Shown: positions 1 to 7,084 of the stretch, piece by piece
Position numbering within the stretch: position 1 is the first letter of the stretch
Layout: each line of letters starts with the position of its first letter
Assembly (NCBI GenBank): GCA_039923455.1
Contig: JBDTCS010000295.1
Span: forward strand, 1 to 10,923
Length of the DNA: 10,923 bases
Direction: 5' to 3'
DNA from: JBDTCS01 sp039923455
GTDB taxonomy: Bacteria; Bacteroidota; Ignavibacteria; Palsa-1295
The notes under the pieces: generated by a model
The model's input: the letters and a program-made list of their open reading frames with translations, nothing else
Told to the model about the DNA's origin: nothing
Database searches by the model: none
Position numbers and translations under genes: made by a program

Positions 1-103
1 GTGCAGCAGCATGACCTTGGGACGGTTTGATCCGCCACTCGACCTATCCAAACGAGGGCGTTCCGGGCTAAAAGTGGTAAATTGCACGAAATTGTTTGAA
101 CCA
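1..103. other. Left-edge leader, no supported gene
   Basis: This stretch precedes the first supported gene. The reading frame of that gene is open back to an ATG at 11, but the 31 extra residues are rich in Arg, Lys and Pro and do not look like the start of the family, so I treat them as untranslated. On the minus strand an ATG at 12-10 begins a frame that leaves the window after four codons. That could be a divergent gene, but it cannot be judged here. I see no clear promoter. Confidence 0.35.
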
Positions 104-1090
104 ATGACTCTTTTCCCCAAGATTTCCTTCGACAAAGTCGAAACCGTATCCATAAACGATCGACCGAGGAAGGTCGATATCTCAAACTTGGGTAAGGTTT
201 TCACACCCGATTCCACAGGCGAATTTCGCACGTTCCTCGAATCCCTACCCGATGTTCTCAAGGCACGTGATCTGAAAGAATTTGCAGCTGAACTAGCACA
301 CAGGAGAAACGACGGGAAAAATGTTGCGCTCATGTTTGGTGGACATGTCATAAAGACCGGTCTTGCTCCACTCGTGAATGACCTAATGCAGGCTGGCCTT
401 ATCACCTCCCTCTCGATGAATAGCGCTGCCGCAATTCATGATGCCGAGAGCGCACTCTTCGGGACGACGAGTGAAGACGTCGAGCAGAATATTCTCGACG
501 GTACATTTGGAATGTCGCGAGAAACCGGCGAGTTTATTAACGGCACACTCGCAAAATATTTTGAGGAGGCAGAAGTTGGCTATGGTGAAGCGCTCGGCCT
601 TGAAATTATTGAGCGTAATGCTCCGTATGCAGAGAATTCTGTTCTGGCCGGTGCAGTTCGAATGCAGATTCCTGTTTCGGTGCATGCGGCCATCGGTACT
701 GACATCGTCCATCAGCAACCGACTATGCGCGGCGACGTGACGGGCGAAATGAGTTTTCGCGACTTCCGATTACTCGCCACGATCTGTGGTGGCTTACAAG
801 ATGGCGCGGCTATCAATGTAGGCTCATCGGTGATCATGCCCGAAGTTTTTCTCAAAGGGGTAACAATCGCTCGCAATTTGAAGCTCGGCGGACGCAACAT
901 GATCACCGCTAACTTCGACATGCTACAGCAGTATCGCACACAGATGAATATTCTCGAACGCCCCACACGTCCCAATTCGAAGTTCTATAACTTCACAGGG
1001 CATCATGAAATCATGGTACCACTTTTTGCCGCAACCTACAAATATTTCGCACTCGAATATTCCTCCATCGCTCGTAGACAGCAAGGCTAA
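104..1090 (+). CDS. Deoxyhypusine-synthase-like protein, substrate unknown
   Basis: The product is 328 residues from the ATG at 104. I prefer this start over the ATG at 11 because homologous-looking sequence begins with the short strand around VETVSINDRPRKVD. From memory, the central block resembles bacterial proteins related to deoxyhypusine synthase: GGHVIKTGL at about residues 79-87, then a Ser/Ala-rich segment ending AAIHD at about 109-113, then GTTSEDV at about 120-126. These suggest a Rossmann-type NAD-binding fold. Bacteria normally have no eIF5A to modify, so hypusine synthesis is unlikely; a polyamine or other NAD-linked reaction is possible but is inference. I cannot point to an equivalent of the catalytic lysine of true deoxyhypusine synthase. 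The stop codon overlaps the next start by one base (TAATG), which implies translational coupling with the membrane protease and cdsA downstream. The assignment is to a superfamily only. Confidence 0.6.
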   Translation: MTLFPKISFDKVETVSINDRPRKVDISNLGKVFTPDSTGEFRTFLESLPDVLKARDLKEFAAELAHRRNDGKNVALMFGGHVIKTGLAPLVNDLMQAGLITSLSMNSAAAIHDAESALFGTTSEDVEQNILDGTFGMSRETGEFINGTLAKYFEEAEVGYGEALGLEIIERNAPYAENSVLAGAVRMQIPVSVHAAIGTDIVHQQPTMRGDVTGEMSFRDFRLLATICGGLQDGAAINVGSSVIMPEVFLKGVTIARNLKLGGRNMITANFDMLQQYRTQMNILERPTRPNSKFYNFTGHHEIMVPLFAATYKYFALEYSSIARRQQG

Positions 1091-2091
1091 TGTTCAACGG
1101 CTATCTTAAGCTCGGCTTTGCGCTGCTACTTGTACTCGCCATTGCTATCGCGTTTCAAGTAGTCGGTGGTGGCCTGGTTGCGGTCTACACTTCTATCAAG
1201 GGAGTTGGGCTCTTCCAAGCTTCTGCAAAACTTCAGCTGGTGATGAACGGGGTCGCGCAGATCGTCGTAATGATCGGACTTCCGTTGCTTCTGGCCAAAA
1301 TATTGAAGCAGAGATTTGTTACCATCTTTCGACTCGAAGGCATTCGCTCCACACCTGCTATTGCTTATGTTCTCGCTGTTCCCATAATTTTTGTTTCACA
1401 ATTTCTCGGTCAGGGCTTCGTCACACTTTGGGAAAAGGTGTTGATGCGGATGCCTGCGTTATATCAGACCGTCAAGTCTTTCGAAAAATTAGTGGAGGAG
1501 CTTACGAAGGGACTCGCGTCATCGGCAAAGACTATACCCGATCTGTTGTTGCTCATTCTTCTCATCGCGGTGATTCCCGCGATCGCCGAAGAGATGACCT
1601 TTCGTGGATTCACACAAACAAATATCGAACGTAGCGGTCAGATAAAGCCCCGACCGATTGCCGCAATCTTCTGGACGAGTGTTGCTTTTGCGATATTTCA
1701 CTTGGAGCTGATAGAGCTACCTGGACTTTTTATTCTTGGCGCGACGCTTGGATATCTATCGTATCGCACAAATAATTTGCTCGTTGGTTCTGTCGCGCAT
1801 GCTGCCAACAACGGTGCTATCGTGATTCTGCTATTTTTGATACCGGACGTCGAACACTCGAAGCAAGCATCGACCCTTATCGGCTCGGGCTCGTTCACGA
1901 CACTCGAAGGACTCTTGATTATCGCACTCACACTGCCGCTTTTTCTGGGCATGATGTATTTATTTCACCGCGTGACAGAAGCTATTCCCGAGAGAGAAAA
2001 TCCGATGTTGGAGCGCACCCAACTCGAAGAACCGCTGCTCGTTCTGTCCGTTGCCGATCTATCGCACCCATCCGACAACATTATTTACTAA
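1090..2091 (+). CDS. CPBP family intramembrane protease (CAAX/Abi type)
   Basis: This is a 333-residue polytopic membrane protein with the three conserved motifs of the CPBP (Rce1/Abi) family. They are E167-E168-x3-R172, F200-x3-H204 and H237-x3-N241, which form the glutamate-based active site inside the membrane. Hydrophobic segments are visible at about 8-32, 50-70, 90-108, 150-166, 190-205, 210-226, 231-251 and 270-292. In eukaryotes the Rce1 branch cleaves prenylated CAAX proteins. Bacterial members cleave or bind other membrane substrates and include bacteriocin-immunity proteins; the substrate here cannot be told. The hydrophilic tail of about 35 residues after the last membrane segment is Glu-rich. 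The gene starts inside the stop codon of the upstream gene and ends 7 bp before cdsA, so co-transcription is very likely. Family assignment is firm; biological role is not. Confidence 0.88.
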   Translation: MFNGYLKLGFALLLVLAIAIAFQVVGGGLVAVYTSIKGVGLFQASAKLQLVMNGVAQIVVMIGLPLLLAKILKQRFVTIFRLEGIRSTPAIAYVLAVPIIFVSQFLGQGFVTLWEKVLMRMPALYQTVKSFEKLVEELTKGLASSAKTIPDLLLLILLIAVIPAIAEEMTFRGFTQTNIERSGQIKPRPIAAIFWTSVAFAIFHLELIELPGLFILGATLGYLSYRTNNLLVGSVAHAANNGAIVILLFLIPDVEHSKQASTLIGSGSFTTLEGLLIIALTLPLFLGMMYLFHRVTEAIPERENPMLERTQLEEPLLVLSVADLSHPSDNIIY

Positions 2092-2098
2092 TATTAAC

Positions 2099-2980
2099 AT
2101 GAGCAATCTTACCCAGCGAATTCTAGTAGCGATCGTCGCAATTCCCATTGTAATTTTTATAGTGATGTCCAAACCGATCGGATTGCTGGCAATGCTTGTG
2201 ATGCTTTCGGCACTCACGGTCAACGAGTACTATGGTCTCGCAAAGGCAAAAGGTTTTCTTGTTCAGGCTACGGCCGGTATGACGATCACGGGATTGATCG
2301 TGCTTTCGTTCGCTCAGGTTCGACTTCTTAGTTTTTTTCATCGCTCGGAAATGGCTTCGACGTTTGATCCGCTTGTCGCAATACTGATTCTTGGGTTGAT
2401 CGTTACTTCTGTTACAGAACTATATCGCAACGTACCCAATCCGCTGAACAATGTGGCGATCACGCTCGGTGGAGCACTCTATATTGGGCTCGGCCTCGGT
2501 GCATTCTTCGGCATGCGTGAATATTTTATTCTCAAGGCGGGAGTTGATCATGCAGCACTCTCGATGGATCCAGGATTGTTCTGCGTCATTTTTCTTTGCT
2601 CCATCTGGGCTTGCGATAGCGCTGCTCTATTTGGTGGGCGAGCAATGGGAAAGCACAAACTTTTTGAACGTGTCAGTCCGAAGAAAACTTGGGAAGGTTC
2701 GATCTGGGGTGCGTTGTTTGCCTTCCTAACGTGGTTCGCAGCACGAGCGATATTTGCTGACCTCGCTGCGCTTACGATAGTTGACTGTATAATTTTTGGA
2801 TTGATCGTCGGCGTTTTCGGGCAGTTGGGCGACCTCTCAAAGTCGATTCTTAAGCGTGATGCGGGAGTTAAAGACTCTTCGAATCTAATACCCGGGCATG
2901 GTGGCGTGCTCGACCGACTCGATTCGATCCTTTTCGGTGCACCGCTAATCTATCTGTACCTGCACATCTTCGGAATTTAA
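2099..2980 (+). CDS. cdsA: Phosphatidate cytidylyltransferase (CDP-diacylglycerol synthase)
   Basis: CdsA transfers CMP from CTP to phosphatidic acid, making CDP-diacylglycerol, the precursor of all bacterial phospholipids. It is an inner-membrane enzyme. The 293-residue product has about eight hydrophobic segments. Near the C-terminus is the family signature: SKSILKRDAGVKD from residue 247, then PGHGG at 265-269 and DRLDS at 272-276, which carry the Mg2+-binding aspartates. An upstream in-frame ATG at 2051 would add 16 residues overlapping the protease gene. The ATG at 2099 fits the usual CdsA N-terminus (MSNLTQRILVAIVAIP) and leaves a 7-bp gap, so I chose it. The leader is A/T-rich (taatattaac) with no Shine-Dalgarno sequence. 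It is the last gene of a three-gene cluster. The 18 bp before the convergent aspartate kinase gene hold no convincing terminator. Confidence 0.93.
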   Translation: MSNLTQRILVAIVAIPIVIFIVMSKPIGLLAMLVMLSALTVNEYYGLAKAKGFLVQATAGMTITGLIVLSFAQVRLLSFFHRSEMASTFDPLVAILILGLIVTSVTELYRNVPNPLNNVAITLGGALYIGLGLGAFFGMREYFILKAGVDHAALSMDPGLFCVIFLCSIWACDSAALFGGRAMGKHKLFERVSPKKTWEGSIWGALFAFLTWFAARAIFADLAALTIVDCIIFGLIVGVFGQLGDLSKSILKRDAGVKDSSNLIPGHGGVLDRLDSILFGAPLIYLYLHIFGI

Positions 2981-2998
2981 GCGGACTGCACCTAAACT

Positions 2999-4375
2999 CT
3001 ACTCGAAGAACTCTTTATGCAAGCGCTTGACAGCCCGAATGGCTTTCTCTTCCGGTACAACGAAGCTTACCGTGATGTCGGAACCTCCATAGGAGATCAT
3101 CTCACAATTTGTTCTGCCAAGTGCTTTAAATATTTTTGCGGCAATTCCGAAGTTTGCATTTAAGCCAGGCCCTACCAACGAGATCAACGCACGATCATAC
3201 AGATACTCCACGATCGCAACCCGTTCGAGTGCTGAGCGTAACTCGGTGAGAACGTCATGCTTATCAATTGCATAAAGCGCTGCATCTGCCGATTGCGAAA
3301 CTGCGAGTGGCACGATGCCTTTCATCTGCAAAGCATCAGCAACGGCCTGGAGCGTGCCACTATCGGGCAATGCACTGCAAGGACTCACACGCAAGAGCAC
3401 AATATTTTGCTTGAGAGCAATTCCAGTAAGAGGGCGCGTTTGCTCGACATCTTCTAAGACGACTGTCCCCTCTCGTTCAGGTTCTTTCGATGATAGAATG
3501 CGAACAGGAATACCTTTCTCGACCGCGGGCCAGATCGTCTCGGGATGCAAAACCTTCGCGCCTAAGAATGCGAGCGAACTCGCTTCGGCAAAGGAAACAT
3601 GCCCAATGGTCTCTGCTAATGGCGCGATGCGTGGATCGCAGGTTAGAATTCCATTTACATCGGTCCAGATTTGTATCTCGCTCGCATGTACTGCAACTCC
3701 CATGATGGCCGCGGAAAAATCAGAGCCACCTCGACCGATTGTAGTAGTGATTCCATCCGGAGTGGCACCAACAAATCCTTGTGTTACTACAACACCGCCA
3801 TTTGTCACCGAAGAACGAATGCGCTTCATCCGTTTTTCGATCTCTCGTGGAATTGGGCGTGCATGTGTAAACTCTTTCGTCGTGATGAAAAAATCGCGAG
3901 AGTCGATCCACTGCACCGGAGTGCCCTCCTTCTTTAATCGTTCAGCAAACGCTGCGGCAAAAATCAGTGTGGAACATCGCTCACCGGCTGCTTGAAAGAA
4001 GTCGCGATTGCGAAGTGTCAACTCATGCAATAGATTTACACCGCGAACAAGTCGGCGCAATTCCGTCCAGACTTCGTTCAGCGACTTTAGCAATAGTGAG
4101 AGTTTCGGCCGCGAGTGCACAAGATCTCGTGCGATCTTTTCATGACGTTGTGCAAGCTGTGCGATCTCTACCAAAGCTTGTGTGTTCGCCTCACGTAACG
4201 AAAGTTCGCTGATACGAATGAGTGTGTTCGTGACTCCGGCACAGGCCGACAGCACGACGAGTGGTCTCGTCCAACGAGTGATACCATGCTGCCGCACAAT
4301 ATCCATCACGCGCAACATTGCCTCCGCATCCTGTACGGAGGTACCTCCAAATTTCTGAACTACCGGTTTATGCAA
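2999..4375 (-). CDS. lysC: Aspartate kinase (aspartokinase), monofunctional
   Basis: The enzyme phosphorylates L-aspartate, the first committed step to lysine (or diaminopimelate), threonine and methionine. The 458-residue product matches the monofunctional LysC type (E. coli LysC is 449). Seen in order: the KFGGTSV nucleotide-binding motif at 8-14, GRGGSD at 214-219, TDVNG at 238-242, TCDPR at 245-249, then two C-terminal ACT-like regions at about 317-385 and 395-458. The ACT pair suggests allosteric feedback by an end-product amino acid, probably lysine. There is no homoserine dehydrogenase domain. The only plausible start is TTG at 4375-4373: an in-frame TAA lies seven codons upstream and no ATG or GTG falls between. 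The motif sits at the expected distance from this start. The gene follows the solute-binding lipoprotein gene by 25 bp on the same strand, so they may share a transcript. Confidence 0.95.
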   Translation of the reverse strand: MHKPVVQKFGGTSVQDAEAMLRVMDIVRQHGITRWTRPLVVLSACAGVTNTLIRISELSLREANTQALVEIAQLAQRHEKIARDLVHSRPKLSLLLKSLNEVWTELRRLVRGVNLLHELTLRNRDFFQAAGERCSTLIFAAAFAERLKKEGTPVQWIDSRDFFITTKEFTHARPIPREIEKRMKRIRSSVTNGGVVVTQGFVGATPDGITTTIGRGGSDFSAAIMGVAVHASEIQIWTDVNGILTCDPRIAPLAETIGHVSFAEASSLAFLGAKVLHPETIWPAVEKGIPVRILSSKEPEREGTVVLEDVEQTRPLTGIALKQNIVLLRVSPCSALPDSGTLQAVADALQMKGIVPLAVSQSADAALYAIDKHDVLTELRSALERVAIVEYLYDRALISLVGPGLNANFGIAAKIFKALGRTNCEMISYGGSDITVSFVVPEEKAIRAVKRLHKEFFE

Positions 4376-4400
4376 CGATCGTGTTGGACAAATTTATGAA

Positions 4401-6116
4401 TCACTTATCCAACCAAACAGTTTTGAGATCTATTCGATTCATCGGATCGAGGGGATTGTCGCGAACGTACGGTTGGAGAAGACGATAGTGCTCTTCATAA
4501 AAGAGTGGAATATTTGGCGACTCCGCAACAGCAATATTCTCTGCCTTCGCGTATAACTCCATGCGCTTTGTTTCGTCGGTCGTGCCAATCGCAGTCTGAA
4601 ATATATCTGTAAAAGCTTTCGAGCGCCAACGTGTGTTATTCGGATAGCTCTTCTGCGTCGGATCATCCGGCACAAGTCTTCCATCTAGCAGATTAAGAAA
4701 ATTCTCAACTTCGGGATAGTCAGCATACCAACGTGTGAGCCACATATCGAGCTTTCCATCGTCAGAGGCATCGAGTAATTGACTCGTCTGCATGACTTGC
4801 GTCTCAACTTGCAATCCAAGATTCGCTTTCCACATTTCACAAACAGCTTCCGCGACTTGCATCATTCGCGGCTCGTTGTATACCGCAAAGACGATCTTCG
4901 GAGCACCCTTCCCGCCCGGGAAACCCGCGACTTCCAACCAATGTCTCGCACTATCTGGATTGAACTGAACCCCGACCACCGATTGAATCGGGTAGCGTTC
5001 GAACGCCGGTGGGACGATACCATGATCGGCCGGTCCGTGTGGCCCATTCTTCAGGACATAACGACAAATTTGCTGGCGATCCACCGCAAAACTTAGCGCT
5101 CTACGAAGCGCCATATTTTTGAACACCTTACCAGAGCACAGCAGATCGATGAAGAACGAGTTCATCGCCGAGATATGCTGAAGCGTGTACTTCGTATCAT
5201 ACGGCGGGAGCAGCTTCTTATCGGCAGAGATGATGGAGGCGAATGACTCTGTCGGAAGCGTGAAATCTTCATCAACGGCACCGCGCTGGAAATTTTGAAA
5301 GAGCGTTTTATCGTCTTTCATAAATGTGAATCGAATTGCGTCGAGCAATGGCAACTGATTCCCTGCTGCATCATGCTGCCAATAATTCGGATTTCGCTTC
5401 AGCACGATCTCCTGATCCGGTGACCAATGATCGAAACGAAATGCACCGGAGCCAACAGGATGCTGAAAAAAATCTTTTCCGTAATGTTCGACTGCCTCTT
5501 TCGGAATGATATATCCGAAACTGGTAGTAAGATGCTCCAAAAATGGGGCGAACGGTTTAATGAGCTGCACGACAAACGTAGAATCATTAAGCACTTTGAA
5601 ACCACTCACTTCCTTGGCGCCTGTCGAATCACGATTAAAATAGTCATTCGCCCCAACGACAATATCTTGAAAGATCCAGTATCCCGAAGTGGTGGTCTTC
5701 TTGTCGCACACCCGTTCGAGAGAATATTTAATGTCCGAAGCATTTACAACGCGACCTTTTCCATTCGTAAAACTTACATCATCATGGAATCTCGCGTCCG
5801 TGCGCAAATGGAACGTGTAGGTATTTCCGTCCGGAGAGATCTCCCACTTTGTTGCAAGCTCCGGGACGAGTTCGAGCTTTTCGTTATTGTCGATCAGCTT
5901 GTCATAGATATTGCCAGCGATGTCGTCTTCGAGTTTGCTGACGATGCGCACGGGATCCATACTAGCAGGGTTGCCACGAATTTCATTCAGTGTATAGGTG
6001 CCACCAAGTTTTTTCCCACCGAGCCCAGCACGCATGGATTGCTCTTCTTTTTTAGAGCACGAAAAAAATAGTGATGAGCAAAGCAGCAGCAGCGCGAGTT
6101 GTTTCAAAGTTGTCAT
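4401..6116 (-). CDS. ABC transporter substrate-binding lipoprotein, peptide family (SBP_bac_5)
   Basis: This is a 571-residue periplasmic binding protein of the OppA/DppA family, which captures oligopeptides or related ligands and hands them to an ABC permease. I chose the ATG at 6116 over the upstream ATG at 6146 because it gives a clean lipoprotein signal, MTTLKQLALLLLCSSLFFSC, with the lipidated cysteine at residue 20. The lipobox (F-F-S-C) is loose. Family features include GGTYTLNE at about 38, the ASMDP segment near 51-55, the PELATKWEISPDGNTYTFHLR strand region from about 85, and the C-terminal half with a YADYPEVENFLN ligand-side segment. No permease or ATPase gene lies in the window, so its transporter is encoded elsewhere or it acts as a stand-alone binder. 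No Shine-Dalgarno is visible. The stop is 25 bp before the aspartate kinase start. The family is clear; the ligand is not. Confidence 0.9.
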   Translation of the reverse strand: MTTLKQLALLLLCSSLFFSCSKKEEQSMRAGLGGKKLGGTYTLNEIRGNPASMDPVRIVSKLEDDIAGNIYDKLIDNNEKLELVPELATKWEISPDGNTYTFHLRTDARFHDDVSFTNGKGRVVNASDIKYSLERVCDKKTTTSGYWIFQDIVVGANDYFNRDSTGAKEVSGFKVLNDSTFVVQLIKPFAPFLEHLTTSFGYIIPKEAVEHYGKDFFQHPVGSGAFRFDHWSPDQEIVLKRNPNYWQHDAAGNQLPLLDAIRFTFMKDDKTLFQNFQRGAVDEDFTLPTESFASIISADKKLLPPYDTKYTLQHISAMNSFFIDLLCSGKVFKNMALRRALSFAVDRQQICRYVLKNGPHGPADHGIVPPAFERYPIQSVVGVQFNPDSARHWLEVAGFPGGKGAPKIVFAVYNEPRMMQVAEAVCEMWKANLGLQVETQVMQTSQLLDASDDGKLDMWLTRWYADYPEVENFLNLLDGRLVPDDPTQKSYPNNTRWRSKAFTDIFQTAIGTTDETKRMELYAKAENIAVAESPNIPLFYEEHYRLLQPYVRDNPLDPMNRIDLKTVWLDK

Positions 6117-6152
6117 GTCGAGCGATGAATTGCAATATCCGAACATCTTTAA

Positions 6153-6174
6153 GAGAGCATCAAAAATAGCTCTC
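6153..6174 (-). promoter_or_regulatory. Hairpin enclosing a TAnnTTTG promoter-like motif
   Basis: Read leftward, GAGAGC (6174-6169) pairs with GCTCTC (6158-6153), with two possible G-U pairs extending the stem. The 10-base loop contains TATTTTTG (6168-6161), an exact match to the Bacteroidota -7 consensus TAnnTTTG. It lies about 45 bp upstream of the lipoprotein ATG. No good TTG-type -33 element stands about 20 bp further upstream. The site is either the promoter of the lipoprotein-aspartate kinase unit or a regulatory hairpin in its leader. Both readings are inference. Confidence 0.3.
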
Positions 6175-6242
6175 CCAGAAGGAAGTCGATTGAGAATGGA
6201 ATATCCGAGGGACAGAAACGGAGGTAAGACGAACTGTTTGTG

Positions 6243-6315
6243 TGGTCAGGGGCGGAATCGAACCGCCGACACAAGGATTTTCAGTCCTTTGCTCTACCGA
6301 CTGAGCTACCTGACC
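6243..6315 (-). tRNA. trnF: tRNA-Phe (anticodon GAA)
   Basis: The 73-base complement folds as a complete cloverleaf. The acceptor stem GGTCAGG (6315-6309) pairs with CCTGACC (6250-6244). The D stem is GCTC/GAGC. The anticodon stem AAGGA/TCCTT encloses the loop CTGAAAA with anticodon GAA. The T stem GGCGG/CCGCC encloses TTCGATT. The discriminator base is A (6243). The next bases are CAC, so CCA is not encoded and must be added by the CCA-adding enzyme. All stems pair perfectly, so the gene appears functional. It reads in the same direction as the lipoprotein gene 126 bp downstream, but I see no clear terminator between them. Confidence 0.98.
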
Positions 6316-6321
6316 GGTTGA

Positions 6322-6350
6322 ATAATACTCTCGCTACCGGATTTCAAACC
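6322..6350 (-). promoter_or_regulatory. Possible promoter of tRNA-Phe
   Basis: On the minus strand TATTAT (6327-6322) lies six bases before the first base of the mature tRNA and resembles a -10 element (TATAAT). GGTTTG (6350-6345) lies 17 bases upstream of it and is a weak -35 match. TTGAAA (6347-6342) is a better -35 match but gives a short 14-base spacer. Position and sequence together make a promoter plausible. Confidence 0.4.
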
Positions 6351-6408
6351 CGGCTGCTTAAGGTCGCCCGAAAACAGCTATTCGGTTAGCAGTAGTTTCA
6401 CTTTATAT

Positions 6409-6454
6409 TGGAAAACAATCAAATACGACTACTAAAGCAAAGATTTGTTTTCCA
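6409..6454. repeat. Inverted repeat, 9 bp perfect plus 3 bp after a bulge
   Basis: TGGAAAACA (6409-6417) is the exact reverse complement of TGTTTTCCA (6446-6454). Continuing inward, ATC (6418-6420) pairs with GAT (6442-6444) if T6445 bulges, giving 12 pairs and a 21-base loop. There is no T tract next to it, so it is not a typical terminator. Its role is unknown; a protein-binding site or a remnant is possible. Confidence 0.5.
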
Positions 6455-6602
6455 CAATACGCGAGAACACAAAATTCTAGTAATTTCTGTGATTCCGCGG
6501 TTGAATCTGAGAGACTTTGCATTTTCAAACTTGAGTTCCGACAAGCCTCGGATCAGTTCGTTCGGGGAGTCTCATTTTGCATTTCTATCAGAATAGCTCA
6601 CT

Positions 6603-6660
6603 CCCATAATGCTACAGGTTGCGACCTTACCTGCACGCGCAAACTGATCGCCATTATGGG
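6603..6660. repeat. Inverted repeat CCCATAATG/CATTATGGG with inner hairpin
   Basis: CCCATAATG (6603-6611) is the exact reverse complement of CATTATGGG (6652-6660). The 40 bases between can form a second hairpin, CAGGT (6615-6619) with ACCTG (6629-6633). There is no adjacent T tract on either strand and no flanking gene close by. It could be a structured RNA element, a small palindromic repeat unit or an operator-like site. I see no second copy in the window. Confidence 0.5.
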
Positions 6661-6876
6661 CTTATCGACAAAATCATTCCATTTTGCAATATCAAAGTCT
6701 CATTTCGGACCTATTAGTCCCAATTTTGCACACTCATCCAAGCCCAATCCCGCGACAATTACAAATAACCCAACATTTCTTTTCAAAAGGTTTGGAGTTA
6801 GCCGAGCCACACGCTATATTTGAAGAACCAACGCGACGCTCTTGTATTTATTTGCCGCGTTTAATCAATAAAAACT

Positions 6877-7062
6877 ATGTATAATCTCAGCCCAGAGATG
6901 CAAGCTTCTTTGCCAGGAGCACGCAATCTCAACTCTACACTCGGTACCGATCGTTACGTTATCGATGGTATTCATCAAGCTGAAGCAGGAAGACGTACAT
7001 GGCTCATCGTAGCTATGACAGTTCTTTCGACGGTTGCCGCTTTTGTAATAGCAGCTACCTAA
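6877..7062 (+). CDS. Possible small single-pass membrane protein, 61 aa
   Basis: I do not recognise this protein. The first 40 residues are polar (LSPEMQASLPGARNLNSTLG and on), ending in a basic pair R39-R40. They are followed by one hydrophobic segment at about 41-60 (TWLIVAMTVLSTVAAFVIAA), ending almost at the stop. That layout fits a small tail-anchored membrane protein with its N-terminus in the cytoplasm. The leader is A-rich (aatcaataaaaact) directly before the ATG, as at many starts in SD-poor bacteria. An internal ATG at 6898 would give a 54-residue form. Evidence for coding is the coherent polar-then-membrane pattern and the start context; evidence against is its short length and lack of family. 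It is followed within about 25 bp by the structured RNA candidate, so the two could share transcription. Confidence 0.45.
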   Translation: MYNLSPEMQASLPGARNLNSTLGTDRYVIDGIHQAEAGRRTWLIVAMTVLSTVAAFVIAAT

Positions 7063-7084
7063 GGCTTCGTTTGACCGATCGACT

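Larger units (their letters stand above)
6316..6876. other. 561-bp intergenic region, A/T-richer, no convincing gene
   Basis: The open frames here (for example 6408-6596 and 6684-6884) give products with no recognisable domain, poor hydrophobic patterning and unfavourable starts, so I do not call them. The region contains the tRNA promoter candidate, two separate 9-bp inverted repeats (6409-6454 and 6603-6660) and three copies of ATTTTGCA (6574-6581, 6681-6688, 6723-6730). It could be a long regulatory spacer or a decayed element. Confidence 0.5.

Noticed and set aside
11..103. N-terminal extension of the first gene from the ATG at 11
   Set aside because: The added residues are unlike the family N-terminus and the ATG at 104 begins the recognisable part.
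2967..3009. TCTTCG/CGAAGA inverted repeat across the cdsA-lysC junction
   Set aside because: Only 6 bp with a 31-base loop and no T tract, so not a credible terminator.
3315..3995. 226-residue open frame on the plus strand
   Set aside because: It lies wholly inside the aspartate kinase gene on the opposite strand, whose motifs are unmistakable, and has no domain of its own.
5427..6071. 214-residue open frame on the plus strand
   Set aside because: It is antisense to the solute-binding lipoprotein gene and looks like a by-product of its codon use.
6331..6360. CCGG-flanked segment resembling a tRNA T arm next to tRNA-Phe
   Set aside because: No matching acceptor, D or anticodon arms are present; it fits promoter or spacer sequence better.
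6408..6596. 62-residue open frame in the intergenic region
   Set aside because: Composition is not protein-like, it starts inside an inverted repeat and no domain or membrane pattern is visible.
6573..6730. Three copies of ATTTTGCA as a possible iteron or box
   Set aside because: Spacing is irregular (about 107 and 42 bp) and the region is A/T-rich, so chance is likely.
6684..6884. 66-residue open frame before the small membrane ORF
   Set aside because: No coherent pattern; it overlaps the better-supported start at 6877 in another frame.
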